From contig NZ_JNWO01000002.1 of assembly GCF_000716435.1 (NCBI RefSeq), positions 248,001 to 312,000 of the forward strand: a stretch of DNA of 64,000 nt. The letters are read 5' to 3'. Shown piece after piece: positions 7,512 to 16,292 of the stretch (the first letter of the stretch is position 1; every line of letters begins with the position of its first letter). The DNA is from Streptomyces xylophagus (lineage in GTDB: Bacteria > Actinomycetota > Actinomycetes > Streptomycetales > Streptomycetaceae). The notes below the pieces were generated by a model that was not told the origin of the DNA, ran no database searches, and saw only the letters and a list, made by a program, of their open reading frames with translations. Both the position numbers and the translations under genes were made by a program.

Positions 7512-8642
7512 GTGTCCAGCTTCCTCAGCAGACGACGTGTACTTGCCGGCGGAGCCGGTGCCGCCCTCGGAATGAGCGTGCTCGGTGCGACGGCCACGAC
7601 CGCGTCCGCTGCCCCGTCCCTCCGGTCCTCGCGGGAGGAGACCAGGACGCTCGACGAGCTGTACCGGGCCGCTCTCGCGGACGGCGGCAAGCTCGTGATC
7701 TACGCCGGCGGTGACACGCCGACCCAACAGGACGCCACCAAGGCCGCCTTTCGGAAGCGTTTCCCCGAGATCGATCTGACGCTGATCGTCGACTACAGCA
7801 AGTACCACGACGTACGCGTGGACAACCAGTTCGCGACCGACACCCTCGTGCCCGACGTCGTACAGCTCCAGACGCTGCAGGACTTCACGCGCTGGAAGGA
7901 GCAGGGCCGGCTGCTGCCCTACAAGCCGGCCGGGTTCTCGAAGGTCTACGACAAGTTCAAGGACCCGCAGGGCGCCTGGGTTGCCATCGCCGCGATCGCC
8001 TTCAGCTTCCTGTACGAAGTCGACGCGGTCGGTGCGGATGCTCCCAAGTCCCCGCTCGAACTGATCGACCCGAAGTGGAAGGGGAAGATCGCCTCGTCGT
8101 ACCCGCACGACGACGACGCGGCCCTCTACCTCTACACGCTGTACGCGCAGCGGTACGGCTGGGAGTGGGTGGCCGCGCTCGCCGGGCAGGACGTGCGGTT
8201 CGCCCGGGGCAGCAACTCCCCGGGAGACGCGGTCCGCGCAGGGCAGAAGGCGATCGGCGTCGCCTCGTCGGGCACGCTGGTCTCCACTTCTCCCGTGAAG
8301 TGGGTCGTCCCCGACGGCGATCCCTTCATGGCCTGGGGCCAGCGCGCCGCGATCCTGAAGCAGGCCAAGAACCCGACGGCCGCCAAGCTCTACCTCAACT
8401 GGCAGCTGTCCGCCGCACAGCAGCAGGCGTCCTTCAACGGTTGGTCGGTACGCACCGACATCACGCTCCCGGCGGGACTGAAGCCGATCTGGGAGTACCC
8501 GAACGCGAACATCGACGGCTTCCCCCGCTTCATGGCCGACCGCGCGGCGGTCGAGCGCTGGAAGCAGACCTTCGCCCTCTACTTCGGCGAGGTGAAGGGC
8601 GATCCCTCGCCGGGCTGGCTGGGGCTGCACCCGGGGGCGTGA
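7512..8642 (+). CDS. Tat-exported ABC substrate-binding protein (iron/polyamine type), orphan
   Basis: A periplasmic-binding-protein fold of about 376 residues. The start is a GTG with GAGAGG upstream. The N-terminus has a twin-arginine signal (SRRRVLAGGAGAALGMSVLG) ending near an Ala-Ser-Ala site at about residue 34. The mature part resembles AfuA/PotD-type binding proteins: GGKLVIYAGGDTPTQQDATKAAF, a long hinge, and KNPTAAKLYLNWQLS near the C-terminus. No permease or ATPase gene follows; instead a histidine kinase is next. The protein may serve a distant transporter or act as an extracytoplasmic sensor partner. Ligand unknown. Confidence 0.85.
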   Translation: MSSFLSRRRVLAGGAGAALGMSVLGATATTASAAPSLRSSREETRTLDELYRAALADGGKLVIYAGGDTPTQQDATKAAFRKRFPEIDLTLIVDYSKYHDVRVDNQFATDTLVPDVVQLQTLQDFTRWKEQGRLLPYKPAGFSKVYDKFKDPQGAWVAIAAIAFSFLYEVDAVGADAPKSPLELIDPKWKGKIASSYPHDDDAALYLYTLYAQRYGWEWVAALAGQDVRFARGSNSPGDAVRAGQKAIGVASSGTLVSTSPVKWVVPDGDPFMAWGQRAAILKQAKNPTAAKLYLNWQLSAAQQQASFNGWSVRTDITLPAGLKPIWEYPNANIDGFPRFMADRAAVERWKQTFALYFGEVKGDPSPGWLGLHPGA

Positions 8643-8727
8643 CGGACCCCACTGTTCACACGGGTCATACAGGTGGTCGATAGACTCGGGAGCCCTGTCC
8701 GGATCTTTCGTCCCAAGGGGATCTGCC

Positions 8728-9975
8728 GTGTCCGCTCGCGCTCCGCTGACCGCTCGCGGCAGTCGGCACACCCTGGACCACGTCTCCCATCTCGCGTTGT
8801 TCCTCGTCGTCGGGGCGGGTCTGGTCCGACTCGCCCTGATCGACGACCCGTTGTGCTGGTACATCGTGAGCCTCAGCGGAGCACTGGCAGTGGTGTACGC
8901 GGGCGGGCTGACGTGGTGGGACCGGCTCGGGTCGCTCGGCAGGCGCGCGTGGGTCCCCGTACTGGTTCTGCTGTGGACCGTTCTGACCTTCCTCACCCAG
9001 ACACCGCTGACGACTGCCTACGTGTGGTGCGCCGTTCCGCTCGCCTGTGCCGCCCTGCGGGTGCTCGGCCGCCGAGCCGCCGTGGTGACGGTGGCCGTGA
9101 TCACCGTCGTACTCGTCGGGTCGCTGGTCCGGTCCACGGGCCGGTTCGACCCCGAGGTGGCGCTGGTCCCCGTCGCGGCCGTGTGGGCGACCGTCGCCCT
9201 CTACCGGACCCAGCAGCGGGACGCGTCCGTCCGCCAGCGGCTGGTGGAGGAGCTGCGGGACACCCGGGACACCCTCGCGAAGCAACAGCGTCAGGCAGGC
9301 GTGCTCGCGGAGCGCACCCGTATCGCCCGCGACCTGCACGACACCCTGGCCCAGGAACTGGCCGGCAGCGTCATGATGCTGCAGGTGGCCGAGCGCGACT
9401 GGGACGACCGGCCGGACGTGGCACGCACCCGGGTCCGGGCCGTGGCCGACGGGCTCGGCGCGAATCTGACGGAGACCCGGCGGATCATCCGCGATCTCAC
9501 CCCGGCCGCCGTCGCCGAGGTGGGCCTGGAGGACGCACTGCGTCTGCTGTGCGCCCGATCGCGGGCCGAAGGCGCCGGATCCAGCGTCCGGTTCCGCACG
9601 GTGGGCTCACATCAGCCGGTACTCGACGACCACACGGCCACCACCCTCTTCCGCGTCGCCCAGAGCACACTGGCGAACGTACGCGAACACGCCCGCGCGG
9701 GAAGCGTGTCGGTCACCTTCCGGCGGCACCGCGACCGGGTGGAACTCGAAGTGACCGACGACGGGCTGGGCTTCGACCCGGCCGCCGCCTTCGCGGCCGG
9801 TGCCCGCGCGGACCGCGGATTCGGGCTGCCCGCGGCCAGGGCGCGACTGCGTGAGTGCGGGGGAGACCTCGACGTGAGCAGCGTGCCGGGGCGGGGGACC
9901 AGGGTCCGCGCCACGGTGTCCGCCCGGTCCCGGACCCAGCCGGTGGTACCCCTCACCGCAGCGACCGCCTCATGA
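8728..9975 (+). CDS. NarL-type sensor histidine kinase
   Basis: A 415-residue membrane histidine kinase. Four or five hydrophobic segments fill residues about 15-160. They are followed by a short coiled coil (RQRLVEELRDTRDTLAKQQ) and a HisKA_3 dimerisation helix with the phospho-acceptor histidine at about 204 (RIARDLHDTLAQEL). The HATPase domain spans about 300-400, with ANVREHARAG as the N box and DDGLGFDP as the first G box. The GTG start has AAGGGG upstream. It overlaps the response regulator by ATGA. No extracytoplasmic domain is apparent, so it may sense within the membrane or through the binding protein encoded upstream. Confidence 0.92.
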   Translation: MSARAPLTARGSRHTLDHVSHLALFLVVGAGLVRLALIDDPLCWYIVSLSGALAVVYAGGLTWWDRLGSLGRRAWVPVLVLLWTVLTFLTQTPLTTAYVWCAVPLACAALRVLGRRAAVVTVAVITVVLVGSLVRSTGRFDPEVALVPVAAVWATVALYRTQQRDASVRQRLVEELRDTRDTLAKQQRQAGVLAERTRIARDLHDTLAQELAGSVMMLQVAERDWDDRPDVARTRVRAVADGLGANLTETRRIIRDLTPAAVAEVGLEDALRLLCARSRAEGAGSSVRFRTVGSHQPVLDDHTATTLFRVAQSTLANVREHARAGSVSVTFRRHRDRVELEVTDDGLGFDPAAAFAAGARADRGFGLPAARARLRECGGDLDVSSVPGRGTRVRATVSARSRTQPVVPLTAATAS

Positions 9976-10619
9976 CCGCCGGACCGCTCCGCCTCCTCGT
10001 CGCGGACGATCACGCCGTCGTGCGGGCCGGGCTGCGCGCCCTGCTCGACGGCGAACCGGACATCGACGTGGTCGCCGAGGCCGGCAGCGGTGAGGAAGCC
10101 GTCAGCCTGGCAGCCCAGTTGACGCCCGACGTCACGCTGATGGACCTGCGCTTTGCCGGGCCGGGGAGCGGGATCGACGGCGTAGAGGCCGTCCGAAGGC
10201 TCGCCGCACGCGCGCCGGGCGTGGCGGTGGTGATGCTGACCAGCTATGCCGGACGAGCCGATGTCGTACGGGCGTTGGAGGCGGGCGCCCGCGGCTATGT
10301 GCTGAAGGCGGGGCCGCCGGAGGAACTCTTCCAGGCGGTCCGTACGGCCGCCGCCGGCTCGGTCGGGCTGGCGGCGGAAATCGTCGGTGAACTCGTCGGC
10401 CAAGTGGTCGATCCCGCGCAGGAGTTGACCCGGCGCGAGGTCGAGGTCGTCCGGCTGATGGCCGAAGGGCGCAGCAACCGGGCCATCGCCGAGGCGTTGT
10501 TCCTCAGCGAGGCCACGATCAAGACCCATCTCGTGCGGATCTACCGCAAGTTCAAGGTCGACAACCGGGCGGCGGCCGTGTCGGAGGCCGTCCGCCGCGG
10601 GCTGCTCGAACTCACCTGA
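9972..10619 (+). CDS. NarL/FixJ family response regulator
   Basis: A 215-residue two-domain regulator. The receiver domain (about 5-125) has the acidic pair in VADDH, the phospho-acceptor aspartate at about 58 in LMDLRF, a conserved T/S in VVMLTSYAG, and the lysine in GYVLKAG. A LuxR-type helix-turn-helix follows from about 150 (LTRREVEVVRLMAEGRSNRAIAEALFLSEATIKTH is the full motif region). It overlaps the kinase gene by four bases, so the two form a standard pair. Its 3' end overlaps the convergent beta-galactosidase gene by eight bases. Target genes are not evident. Confidence 0.94.
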   Translation: MTAGPLRLLVADDHAVVRAGLRALLDGEPDIDVVAEAGSGEEAVSLAAQLTPDVTLMDLRFAGPGSGIDGVEAVRRLAARAPGVAVVMLTSYAGRADVVRALEAGARGYVLKAGPPEELFQAVRTAAAGSVGLAAEIVGELVGQVVDPAQELTRREVEVVRLMAEGRSNRAIAEALFLSEATIKTHLVRIYRKFKVDNRAAAVSEAVRRGLLELT

Positions 10620-12666
10620 CAGGCTGCCGTACTACGGCGACCTCCCTCGGGGAGAGCACGGGGAAACCGTCCTCGCCCGCGCTGCCGACCAGAAGGTCCC
10701 CGGACAGTCCGGTCAACGGCACTGCCTTGTCGGTGCGGTTGACCAGGAACAGGTAGCGGCTGTCGGCGCTCCGGCGAACGGTCAGTTCGACATCTCCCCT
10801 TACGGCGTCGGGGAGTTCACTGCCGACACCGGCGGGCGCGAGCAACTCGGGGAGCAGGCCCGCGAGTCCGTCGCGGCCCAGTCGCGTGGAGACGTACGCG
10901 GCCGAACCCCCGCCCACCGTACGGCGGGTGACGGCGGGGCGGCCGGTGTACGCACCGCTGCGGTAGTGGGCCAGCACCTCGACTTCGGGGTCGGTCACCG
11001 TGATCCGGTCGGTCCACAGGGAGCCCGTGGCCGCGCCGTCGAGGTCCAGCTCGACCGTGTCGCCGTCGAGCAGCGGGCCGAACTCCTCGATGCGGATGCC
11101 CAACAGGTCCCGCAGGGCGCCCGGGTAGCCGCCGAGCCAGATGTGGTCGTTCTCGTCGACGACACCGGAGAAGTACGTGGAGACCAGGTGGCCGCCCTGC
11201 TCGACGTAGCGCGTGAGCTCCTTGGACAGGGCCGCCGGGATCATGTGCAGCACCGGCGTGATCACCACGTCGTAGCGGTCCAGGGCGGTCTGCGCGGTGA
11301 CGATGTCGGACCGTACGCCGAGGTCGAGGAGCGCGGAGTACCAGTCGAGGGCTTCCTGCCGGTAGTCGAGCCGGTCGGTGGGGTGCGAGTCCTGCTCGCT
11401 CGCCCACCAGGACTCCCAGTCGAAGACGATGCCGACCCGGGCCGTCTCACGGTCCGTCCCGGCGACCGGGGCCAACGTCCGCAGCGTGCGGCCGAGTTCG
11501 GTCACCGCGCGGAAGACCTCGCTCTCGGCACCGGCGTGCGGCACCATCGCGGAGTGGTACTTCTCGGCGCCGGCGGCCGACTGGCGCCACTGGAAGTAGC
11601 AGACGGCGTCGGCGCCGTGCGCGACGTGCAGCAGGGAGTCGCGGGCCAGGTCGCCGGGGCGCTTGGCCACGTTGACGGGCTGCCAGTTGACCGCGCTGGT
11701 GGAGTGCTCCATCAGGAACCACGGCTTGCCGGCGGAGATGCCGCTGACGAGGTTCGCGGAGAAGGACAGCTCGTCGCGGTCCTGCGAACCGGGCGTGACG
11801 TAGTGGTCGTTGGAGACGAAGTCGATCTCGGCGGCCCAGTCGGCGTAGTTCATGCCCTTGGTGTTGCCCATCACCATGAAGTTGGTGGTGATGGGCACGT
11901 CCGGCGTGATCTCGCGCAACAGGTCGCGCTCCGCGCGGAGATGGTCCTTGAGGGCGTCGGAGGAGAAGCGCTTGAAGTCGAGTTGCTGGGTGGGGTTCGG
12001 GAAGGAGGCGGCCAGCCGGGGCGGCAGTATCTGCTCCCAGTCGCTGTACCGCTGGGACCAGAAGGCCGTGCCCCAGGCCTGGTTGAGCGTGTCGATCGTG
12101 GTGTAGCGGGCGCGCAGCCACTCGCGGAAGGCGCGGGCCGCGTCGTCGGAGTAGTCGTAGACGTTGTGGCAGCCCAGCTCGTTCGAGACGTGCCAGGCCA
12201 CCAGCGCGGGGTGGTTCGCGTACCGCTCTGCCAACTTCCGTACCAGGCGCAGCGCGTGCTCACGGAAGACGGGCGAGGTGGGGCGCCAGTGCTGGCGGCC
12301 GCCCGGCCACAAGGTCTCGCCGGCTGCGGTCACCGGGAGGATCTCTGGGTGCTCCGTGCTCAGCCACGGCGGCGGGGACGCGGTCGCGGTGGCCAGGTCG
12401 ACGCCGATGCCGCCTGCGTGCAGCAGGTCCATGACCTCGTCGAGCCAGCCGAAGTCCCATGTGTCCCGGGCGGGTTGGATGCGGGCCCAGGAGAAGATCC
12501 CCACGGAGACGATGTTGACGCCGGCCTCGCGCATCAGCCGGATGTCCTCGTCCCACACCTCGCGAGGCCACTGCTCCGGGTTGTAGTCGGCGCCGTAGGC
12601 GAGGCGGGGGGTGGTGGGCTCACCGTCCGGCCCGTGCCGCAACTGGGACAGGAGGGTGGAGATCAT
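10612..12666 (-). CDS. GH42 beta-galactosidase
   Basis: A 684-residue cytoplasmic GH42 enzyme with no signal peptide. The N-terminal barrel starts YGADYNPEQWP. The acid/base glutamate is at about 163 in HVSNELGC and the nucleophile at about 320 in FLMEHSTSAVNWQP. The remaining C-terminal part carries the trimerisation and beta-sandwich domains of the family. It lies downstream of a sugar ABC operon under LacI control, so it should hydrolyse imported galacto-oligosaccharides to galactose. A strong hairpin separates it from the binding-protein gene, suggesting reduced read-through from the operon. Substrate linkage is not deducible. Confidence 0.93.
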   Translation of the reverse strand: MISTLLSQLRHGPDGEPTTPRLAYGADYNPEQWPREVWDEDIRLMREAGVNIVSVGIFSWARIQPARDTWDFGWLDEVMDLLHAGGIGVDLATATASPPPWLSTEHPEILPVTAAGETLWPGGRQHWRPTSPVFREHALRLVRKLAERYANHPALVAWHVSNELGCHNVYDYSDDAARAFREWLRARYTTIDTLNQAWGTAFWSQRYSDWEQILPPRLAASFPNPTQQLDFKRFSSDALKDHLRAERDLLREITPDVPITTNFMVMGNTKGMNYADWAAEIDFVSNDHYVTPGSQDRDELSFSANLVSGISAGKPWFLMEHSTSAVNWQPVNVAKRPGDLARDSLLHVAHGADAVCYFQWRQSAAGAEKYHSAMVPHAGAESEVFRAVTELGRTLRTLAPVAGTDRETARVGIVFDWESWWASEQDSHPTDRLDYRQEALDWYSALLDLGVRSDIVTAQTALDRYDVVITPVLHMIPAALSKELTRYVEQGGHLVSTYFSGVVDENDHIWLGGYPGALRDLLGIRIEEFGPLLDGDTVELDLDGAATGSLWTDRITVTDPEVEVLAHYRSGAYTGRPAVTRRTVGGGSAAYVSTRLGRDGLAGLLPELLAPAGVGSELPDAVRGDVELTVRRSADSRYLFLVNRTDKAVPLTGLSGDLLVGSAGEDGFPVLSPREVAVVRQPVR

Positions 12667-12722
12667 GATGGTCCTTCCGGTTACTGCACAGGCGGTACGC
12701 GATACGTGGTGGATTCCGGGCG

Positions 12723-12756
12723 GCCGCCGCCGAGCCGACTGCTGCTCGGCGGCGGC
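12723..12756 (-). terminator. GC-rich hairpin between binding-protein and beta-galactosidase genes
   Basis: Perfect 13-bp arms GCCGCCGCCGAGC (12723-12735) and its complement (12744-12756) enclose an 8-base loop. No T-tract follows, as is usual in Streptomyces. It probably attenuates or partly ends transcription, keeping the solute-binding mRNA more abundant than the downstream enzyme mRNA. Confidence 0.7.
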
Positions 12757-12771
12757 TCCCGAGGAGGTGCC

Positions 12772-12831
12772 GTTACTTCTTCGTGCCGGTCACTTCTTCG
12801 AGCCGGTCACTTCGAGCGGGTCACTTGTTGA
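12772..12831. repeat. Short imperfect tandem repeats after the binding-protein gene
   Basis: The sequence CGGTCACTT and close variants recur three or four times between 12772 and 12831, running into the end of the solute-binding-protein gene. This looks like slippage duplication at the gene end. No function is seen. Confidence 0.45.
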
Positions 12832-14161
12832 CCGTGAAGCCCTGCTCGTTGCCGTACTTGACGGAGGCGTCCTGCCAGCTCTTCAGACCCTGGGCCAGCG
12901 TGGTGCCCGAGATGTAGGCCTTGCCGACGGTGTCGTTGAAGATCGAGTTGGCGTACTGCTGGAAGGGCAGGTACGACCAGTCGGAAGCGACCTCGGACGC
13001 GGACTCGGCGAAGATCTTGTTGGCCTGCTGGCCGCCGAAGTACGGGAACGCCTTGTCCTGGAACGCCGCGGACTGCTGCTCGGCCTTGGTCGCCGGGAAG
13101 GCGCCCTGGTCGACACGGGTCTGGACACCGGCGCCGGCGTTGGCGTACTCGACGAACGCGTAGGCGAGTTCCTTGTTCTTGCCCAGCGTCGGCAGGGCGA
13201 GGGATGAACCGCCGTTCTCCGCGCTGGCCTTGGCACCCGCGGTCCACTGCGGCATCGGGGCCGCACGCCAGTCACCGGAGGCACCGGCGACACCGCTGAC
13301 GAAGTTGGCGGGCATCCAGGCACCGGTGGTCAGGGTGGCGATGGTGCCGTCACCGAGGCCCTTGTACCACTCGTCGGTCCAGCCGTTGATGGGCGAGACG
13401 AGCTTCTCGTCGAGGAGCTTCTGCCAGGTCTCCGTGTACTTCTTGGCGCCCGCGTCCTCGAAGTTGACCGTCACCTTGGTGCCGTCGACCTTGTAGGGGC
13501 GCGAACCGGCCTGCCACAGCATGCTGGTGGTGAAGCCGGCGTCACCGGCGTCGTTGGCGATGTACGCCTTGGGGTCGGCCTTGTGCAGCTTGCGGGCCGC
13601 GACGACGTACTCGTCCCAGGTGGTCGGGACGGCGATCTTGTACTTGTCGAAGACCTTCTTGTTGTAGAACATCGCCATCGGTCCCGAGTCCATCGGCAGG
13701 CCGTAGACCTTGTCGCCGTCGCTCACCGCGTTCCACGGACCGGCCGTGTACTTGGAGGCCAGCTTGTCGGCGCCGTAGGGGGCCAGGTCGGTCAGGCCCT
13801 TGGTGAGGGAGTACTGGCTCAGCGCGAAGTACTCGACCTGGGAGACGTCCGGGACGCCCTTGCCGGCCGCGATCGCGTTCGACAGCGCGGTGTAGTACTT
13901 GTCACCGGACTTGTCGCTGACCAGGTTGATCTTGACCTTGGGGTACTTCTTCTCGAAGTCGGCCGCGACCTTCTTCAGCGTGGGCTCCCAGGCCCAGACC
14001 GTGACCGAGCCGCCCTTCTTCAGGGCCGCCTGGATGTCCGAGGCCGAGACCGCCTTGGTGCTGGAGCTGTCGTCGCCCGAGCTGCCGCACGCCGTCGCCC
14101 CCAGGGAGAGGACGGAGAGGAGGGCGAGGCCGCGCAGCAGGCGGCCGGTGGTTCTGCGCAT
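12821..14161 (-). CDS. Sugar ABC transporter substrate-binding lipoprotein
   Basis: A 446-residue family 1 extracellular sugar-binding protein. The lipoprotein signal ends in the lipobox GATACGSS, giving a lipidated cysteine at about residue 25. The mature protein starts with a SVTVWAWEPTLKKVAADFEKKYP pattern, typical of carbohydrate-binding proteins of CUT1 systems. It is the first component encoded after the two permeases in the transcript (spacing about 46 bases to the MalG-like gene). The operon has no ATPase gene, so the shared MsiK-type ATPase of Streptomyces is the probable energiser. The sugar is probably a galactoside, judging from the GH42 gene. Confidence 0.92.
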   Translation of the reverse strand: MRRTTGRLLRGLALLSVLSLGATACGSSGDDSSSTKAVSASDIQAALKKGGSVTVWAWEPTLKKVAADFEKKYPKVKINLVSDKSGDKYYTALSNAIAAGKGVPDVSQVEYFALSQYSLTKGLTDLAPYGADKLASKYTAGPWNAVSDGDKVYGLPMDSGPMAMFYNKKVFDKYKIAVPTTWDEYVVAARKLHKADPKAYIANDAGDAGFTTSMLWQAGSRPYKVDGTKVTVNFEDAGAKKYTETWQKLLDEKLVSPINGWTDEWYKGLGDGTIATLTTGAWMPANFVSGVAGASGDWRAAPMPQWTAGAKASAENGGSSLALPTLGKNKELAYAFVEYANAGAGVQTRVDQGAFPATKAEQQSAAFQDKAFPYFGGQQANKIFAESASEVASDWSYLPFQQYANSIFNDTVGKAYISGTTLAQGLKSWQDASVKYGNEQGFTVNK

Positions 14162-14207
14162 GGAGGTGCTTCCACTTCTTCGTGGGTGGGACTACTTGAG
14201 GGTTGGG

Positions 14208-15158
14208 TTATTCCTTGACGCTTCCGGCGGCGAGGCCGGACTGCCAGTACTTCTGCAGCAGCAGGAACGCCGCGATCAGCGGCACGATGGTGAGCAGCGA
14301 ACCGGTGATCACCAGGTTGAAGATGACGTCGCCGCCGATCGTCTGGGCCTGGGAGCTCCAGACGCTCAGACCCAGGGTCAGCGGATACCAGTTGGGATCT
14401 CTGAGCATGATCAGCGGCAGGAAGTAGTTGTTCCAGGTCGCGACCGTGGTGAACAGCAGCACCGTGACCACACCGGGGGCGAGCAGCGGCAGCGAGACCT
14501 GGAAGAAGGTGCGGATCTCACCGGCTCCGTCGATGCGGGCGGCTTCGAGGAGCTCGACGGGGATGGCCTCGGTGGCGAAGACCCACATCAGATAGAGGCC
14601 GAACGGCGAGACCAGCGAGGGGATGATCACCGCCCACGGTGTGTCCGTCAGCCCGATCTTGCTGAACATCAGGAAGGTCGGGACCGCGAGGGCCGTACCG
14701 GGGACGGCTACGGCGCCGATGACCACGGCGAAGATCGCGCGCTTCCCGGGGAAGTTGAACTTCGCCAGCGCGTAGCCGCCGAGGATCGCCAGGAAGGTGG
14801 CCCCGCCGGCGCCGAGCACGACGTAGAGCAGGGTGTTCAGCAGCCACCGGCCGAAGATGCCGTCGTGGTACGTGAACGTGTCGTGGATGTTCGACCAGAG
14901 GGCGAAGTGGTGCGCGAACCAGAGGCCGTTGGAGTCGGCGAGCCCCGTCTGGGTCTTGGTGGAGCTGATGACCAGCCAGATCAGGGGCACCACGGTGTAG
15001 ACCATGATCAGACCGGTGAGCACGGTCAGCAGCACGCTGCGCCTGGGGCGCCCGGGTGTGTGCTTCTTGCGGGGGGTGCGCAGCCGCGGCGTGCTCCGGG
15101 AGCCGCCGCCGGACGGTGCCGGCGCCGACGCGGAGGCGGTGGTGACGGGGGTGCTCAT
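14208..15158 (-). CDS. Carbohydrate ABC transporter permease (MalG-like)
   Basis: A 316-residue CUT1 inner-membrane permease with six predicted helices after a basic N-terminal extension (about 45 residues rich in Ser, Arg and Lys). The EAA loop that contacts the ATPase is visible as EAARIDGAGEIRTFFQVSLP at about residue 210. It lies two bases after the partner permease and ahead of the binding-protein gene, so all three are one operon. It forms the channel with the MalF-like protein. Confidence 0.93.
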   Translation of the reverse strand: MSTPVTTASASAPAPSGGGSRSTPRLRTPRKKHTPGRPRRSVLLTVLTGLIMVYTVVPLIWLVISSTKTQTGLADSNGLWFAHHFALWSNIHDTFTYHDGIFGRWLLNTLLYVVLGAGGATFLAILGGYALAKFNFPGKRAIFAVVIGAVAVPGTALAVPTFLMFSKIGLTDTPWAVIIPSLVSPFGLYLMWVFATEAIPVELLEAARIDGAGEIRTFFQVSLPLLAPGVVTVLLFTTVATWNNYFLPLIMLRDPNWYPLTLGLSVWSSQAQTIGGDVIFNLVITGSLLTIVPLIAAFLLLQKYWQSGLAAGSVKE

Positions 15159-15160
15159 GG

Positions 15161-16087
15161 TCAGGCTCCCTTGCGCATGCCGCGAAGCTGCACGACATAG
15201 GCGATGACCATGGTGATCAGGCCCATGATGATCGCGACCGCCGCGGAGTAGTTGTGCTGCTGGCCGTTGAAGGACAGCGAGTACGTGTAGTAGTTCGGGG
15301 TGTAGTCCGTCGTGATCGCGTTGCGTGCCAGCGGTCGCAGGATGCTCGGCTCGTTGAAGAGCTGGAAGCTGCCGATGATCGAGAAGATCGTCGCGATGAC
15401 CAGGGCACCGCGGATCGCGGGGAGCTTGATGGCGGTGATGACGCGGAACTGCCCGGCACCGTCGATCTCCGCGGCCTCGTACAGCGAGTTCGGTACGACC
15501 CGCAGCGCGGAGTAGAAGATCAGCATGTTGTAGCCGACGAACTCCCAGGTCACGATGTTGCCGATCGACGCCAGCACCAGGTGCGTGGAGAGCGGGTCGG
15601 GCAGCGTGACATCGAGCGCGCTGTTGATGTCACCCACCAGACCGAACTGGGTGCCGTACATGAAGCCCCACATCAGGGTGGCGACCACCGCGGGCACGGC
15701 GTACGGCAGGAAGATCGTGATCCGGAAGAAGTCCCGGCCGAAGAGCCGCCCGCTGTCCAGGGCGAGGGCCACGAACAGGGCGATGCCCAGCATGATCGGC
15801 ACCTGGATCAGCAGGAACAGCGAGACCCGCTCCAGGGAGGACCAGAACTGGTCGTCCTGGAAGGCCTGCGTGTAGTTGTCCAGGCCGACGAAGTGATTGC
15901 CGCCGATGAGCTGGTTGCGGTACAGGCTGAGGTAGACCGAGTACACGATCGGAGCCAGGAAGACGAAGGCGAAGACCAACGCGAAGGGTCCGATGAAACC
16001 CCACCCTGTCCAGGAACGGCGATCCCGTTTCGCCGATGGCCGGATCGGGGGCCGAGTCGCGGCCGCAGGGGGCTGAAGCGTCGTCAT
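15161..16087 (-). CDS. Carbohydrate ABC transporter permease (MalF-like)
   Basis: A 308-residue CUT1 permease, first gene of the operon. Six helices are visible, beginning GWGFIGPFALVFAFVFLAP after a basic N-terminus; the EAA loop is EAAEIDGAGQFRVITAIKLP near residue 205. The start at 16087 is chosen because GAGGAAC lies just before this ATG; the frame is open further upstream, but that would run over the operators. Its promoter lies in the divergent region shared with the LacI gene, which carries two copies of the ATGTTTACGTAAACAT operator. Confidence 0.92.
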   Translation of the reverse strand: MTTLQPPAAATRPPIRPSAKRDRRSWTGWGFIGPFALVFAFVFLAPIVYSVYLSLYRNQLIGGNHFVGLDNYTQAFQDDQFWSSLERVSLFLLIQVPIMLGIALFVALALDSGRLFGRDFFRITIFLPYAVPAVVATLMWGFMYGTQFGLVGDINSALDVTLPDPLSTHLVLASIGNIVTWEFVGYNMLIFYSALRVVPNSLYEAAEIDGAGQFRVITAIKLPAIRGALVIATIFSIIGSFQLFNEPSILRPLARNAITTDYTPNYYTYSLSFNGQQHNYSAAVAIIMGLITMVIAYVVQLRGMRKGA

Positions 16088-16135
16088 GTAGTTCCTCGCT
16101 CGTCCATCTCGGAACCGGCGTCTTACGCCGTCGCG

Positions 16136-16151
16136 ATGGTTGCGTAAACAT
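16136..16151. promoter_or_regulatory. LacI-type operator copy 1 (imperfect)
   Basis: ATGGTTGCGTAAACAT matches 14 of 16 bases of the perfect copy at 16179-16194. It lies about 50 bases before the permease start, so a bound repressor would block the transport operon. Confidence 0.75.
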
Positions 16152-16178
16152 GCAGGTCCAAGAGTGCCTCGGCCTGTT

Positions 16179-16194
16179 ATGTTTACGTAAACAT
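16179..16194. promoter_or_regulatory. LacI-type operator copy 2 (perfect palindrome)
   Basis: ATGTTTACGTAAACAT is a perfect 16-bp palindrome with the central CG pair typical of LacI/GalR sites. It lies between the divergent permease operon and the lacI-type gene, so it can serve both and give autoregulation. Two more near-identical copies occur at 50720-50735 and 50786-50801. Confidence 0.85.
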
Positions 16195-16292
16195 CTGATG
16201 GCGGCATGTCTACACTGCCCCAATGTCGGTGGTCAAGGGTCGTTTGGTGAAACGCGACCGAGGCGATCGGATCGATATGTGAGGGGAGACGG

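Noticed and set aside
10966..12831. Long open frame antisense to the GH42 gene
   Set aside because: It overlaps a certain beta-galactosidase, has no recognisable domain and has codon usage typical of antisense frames.
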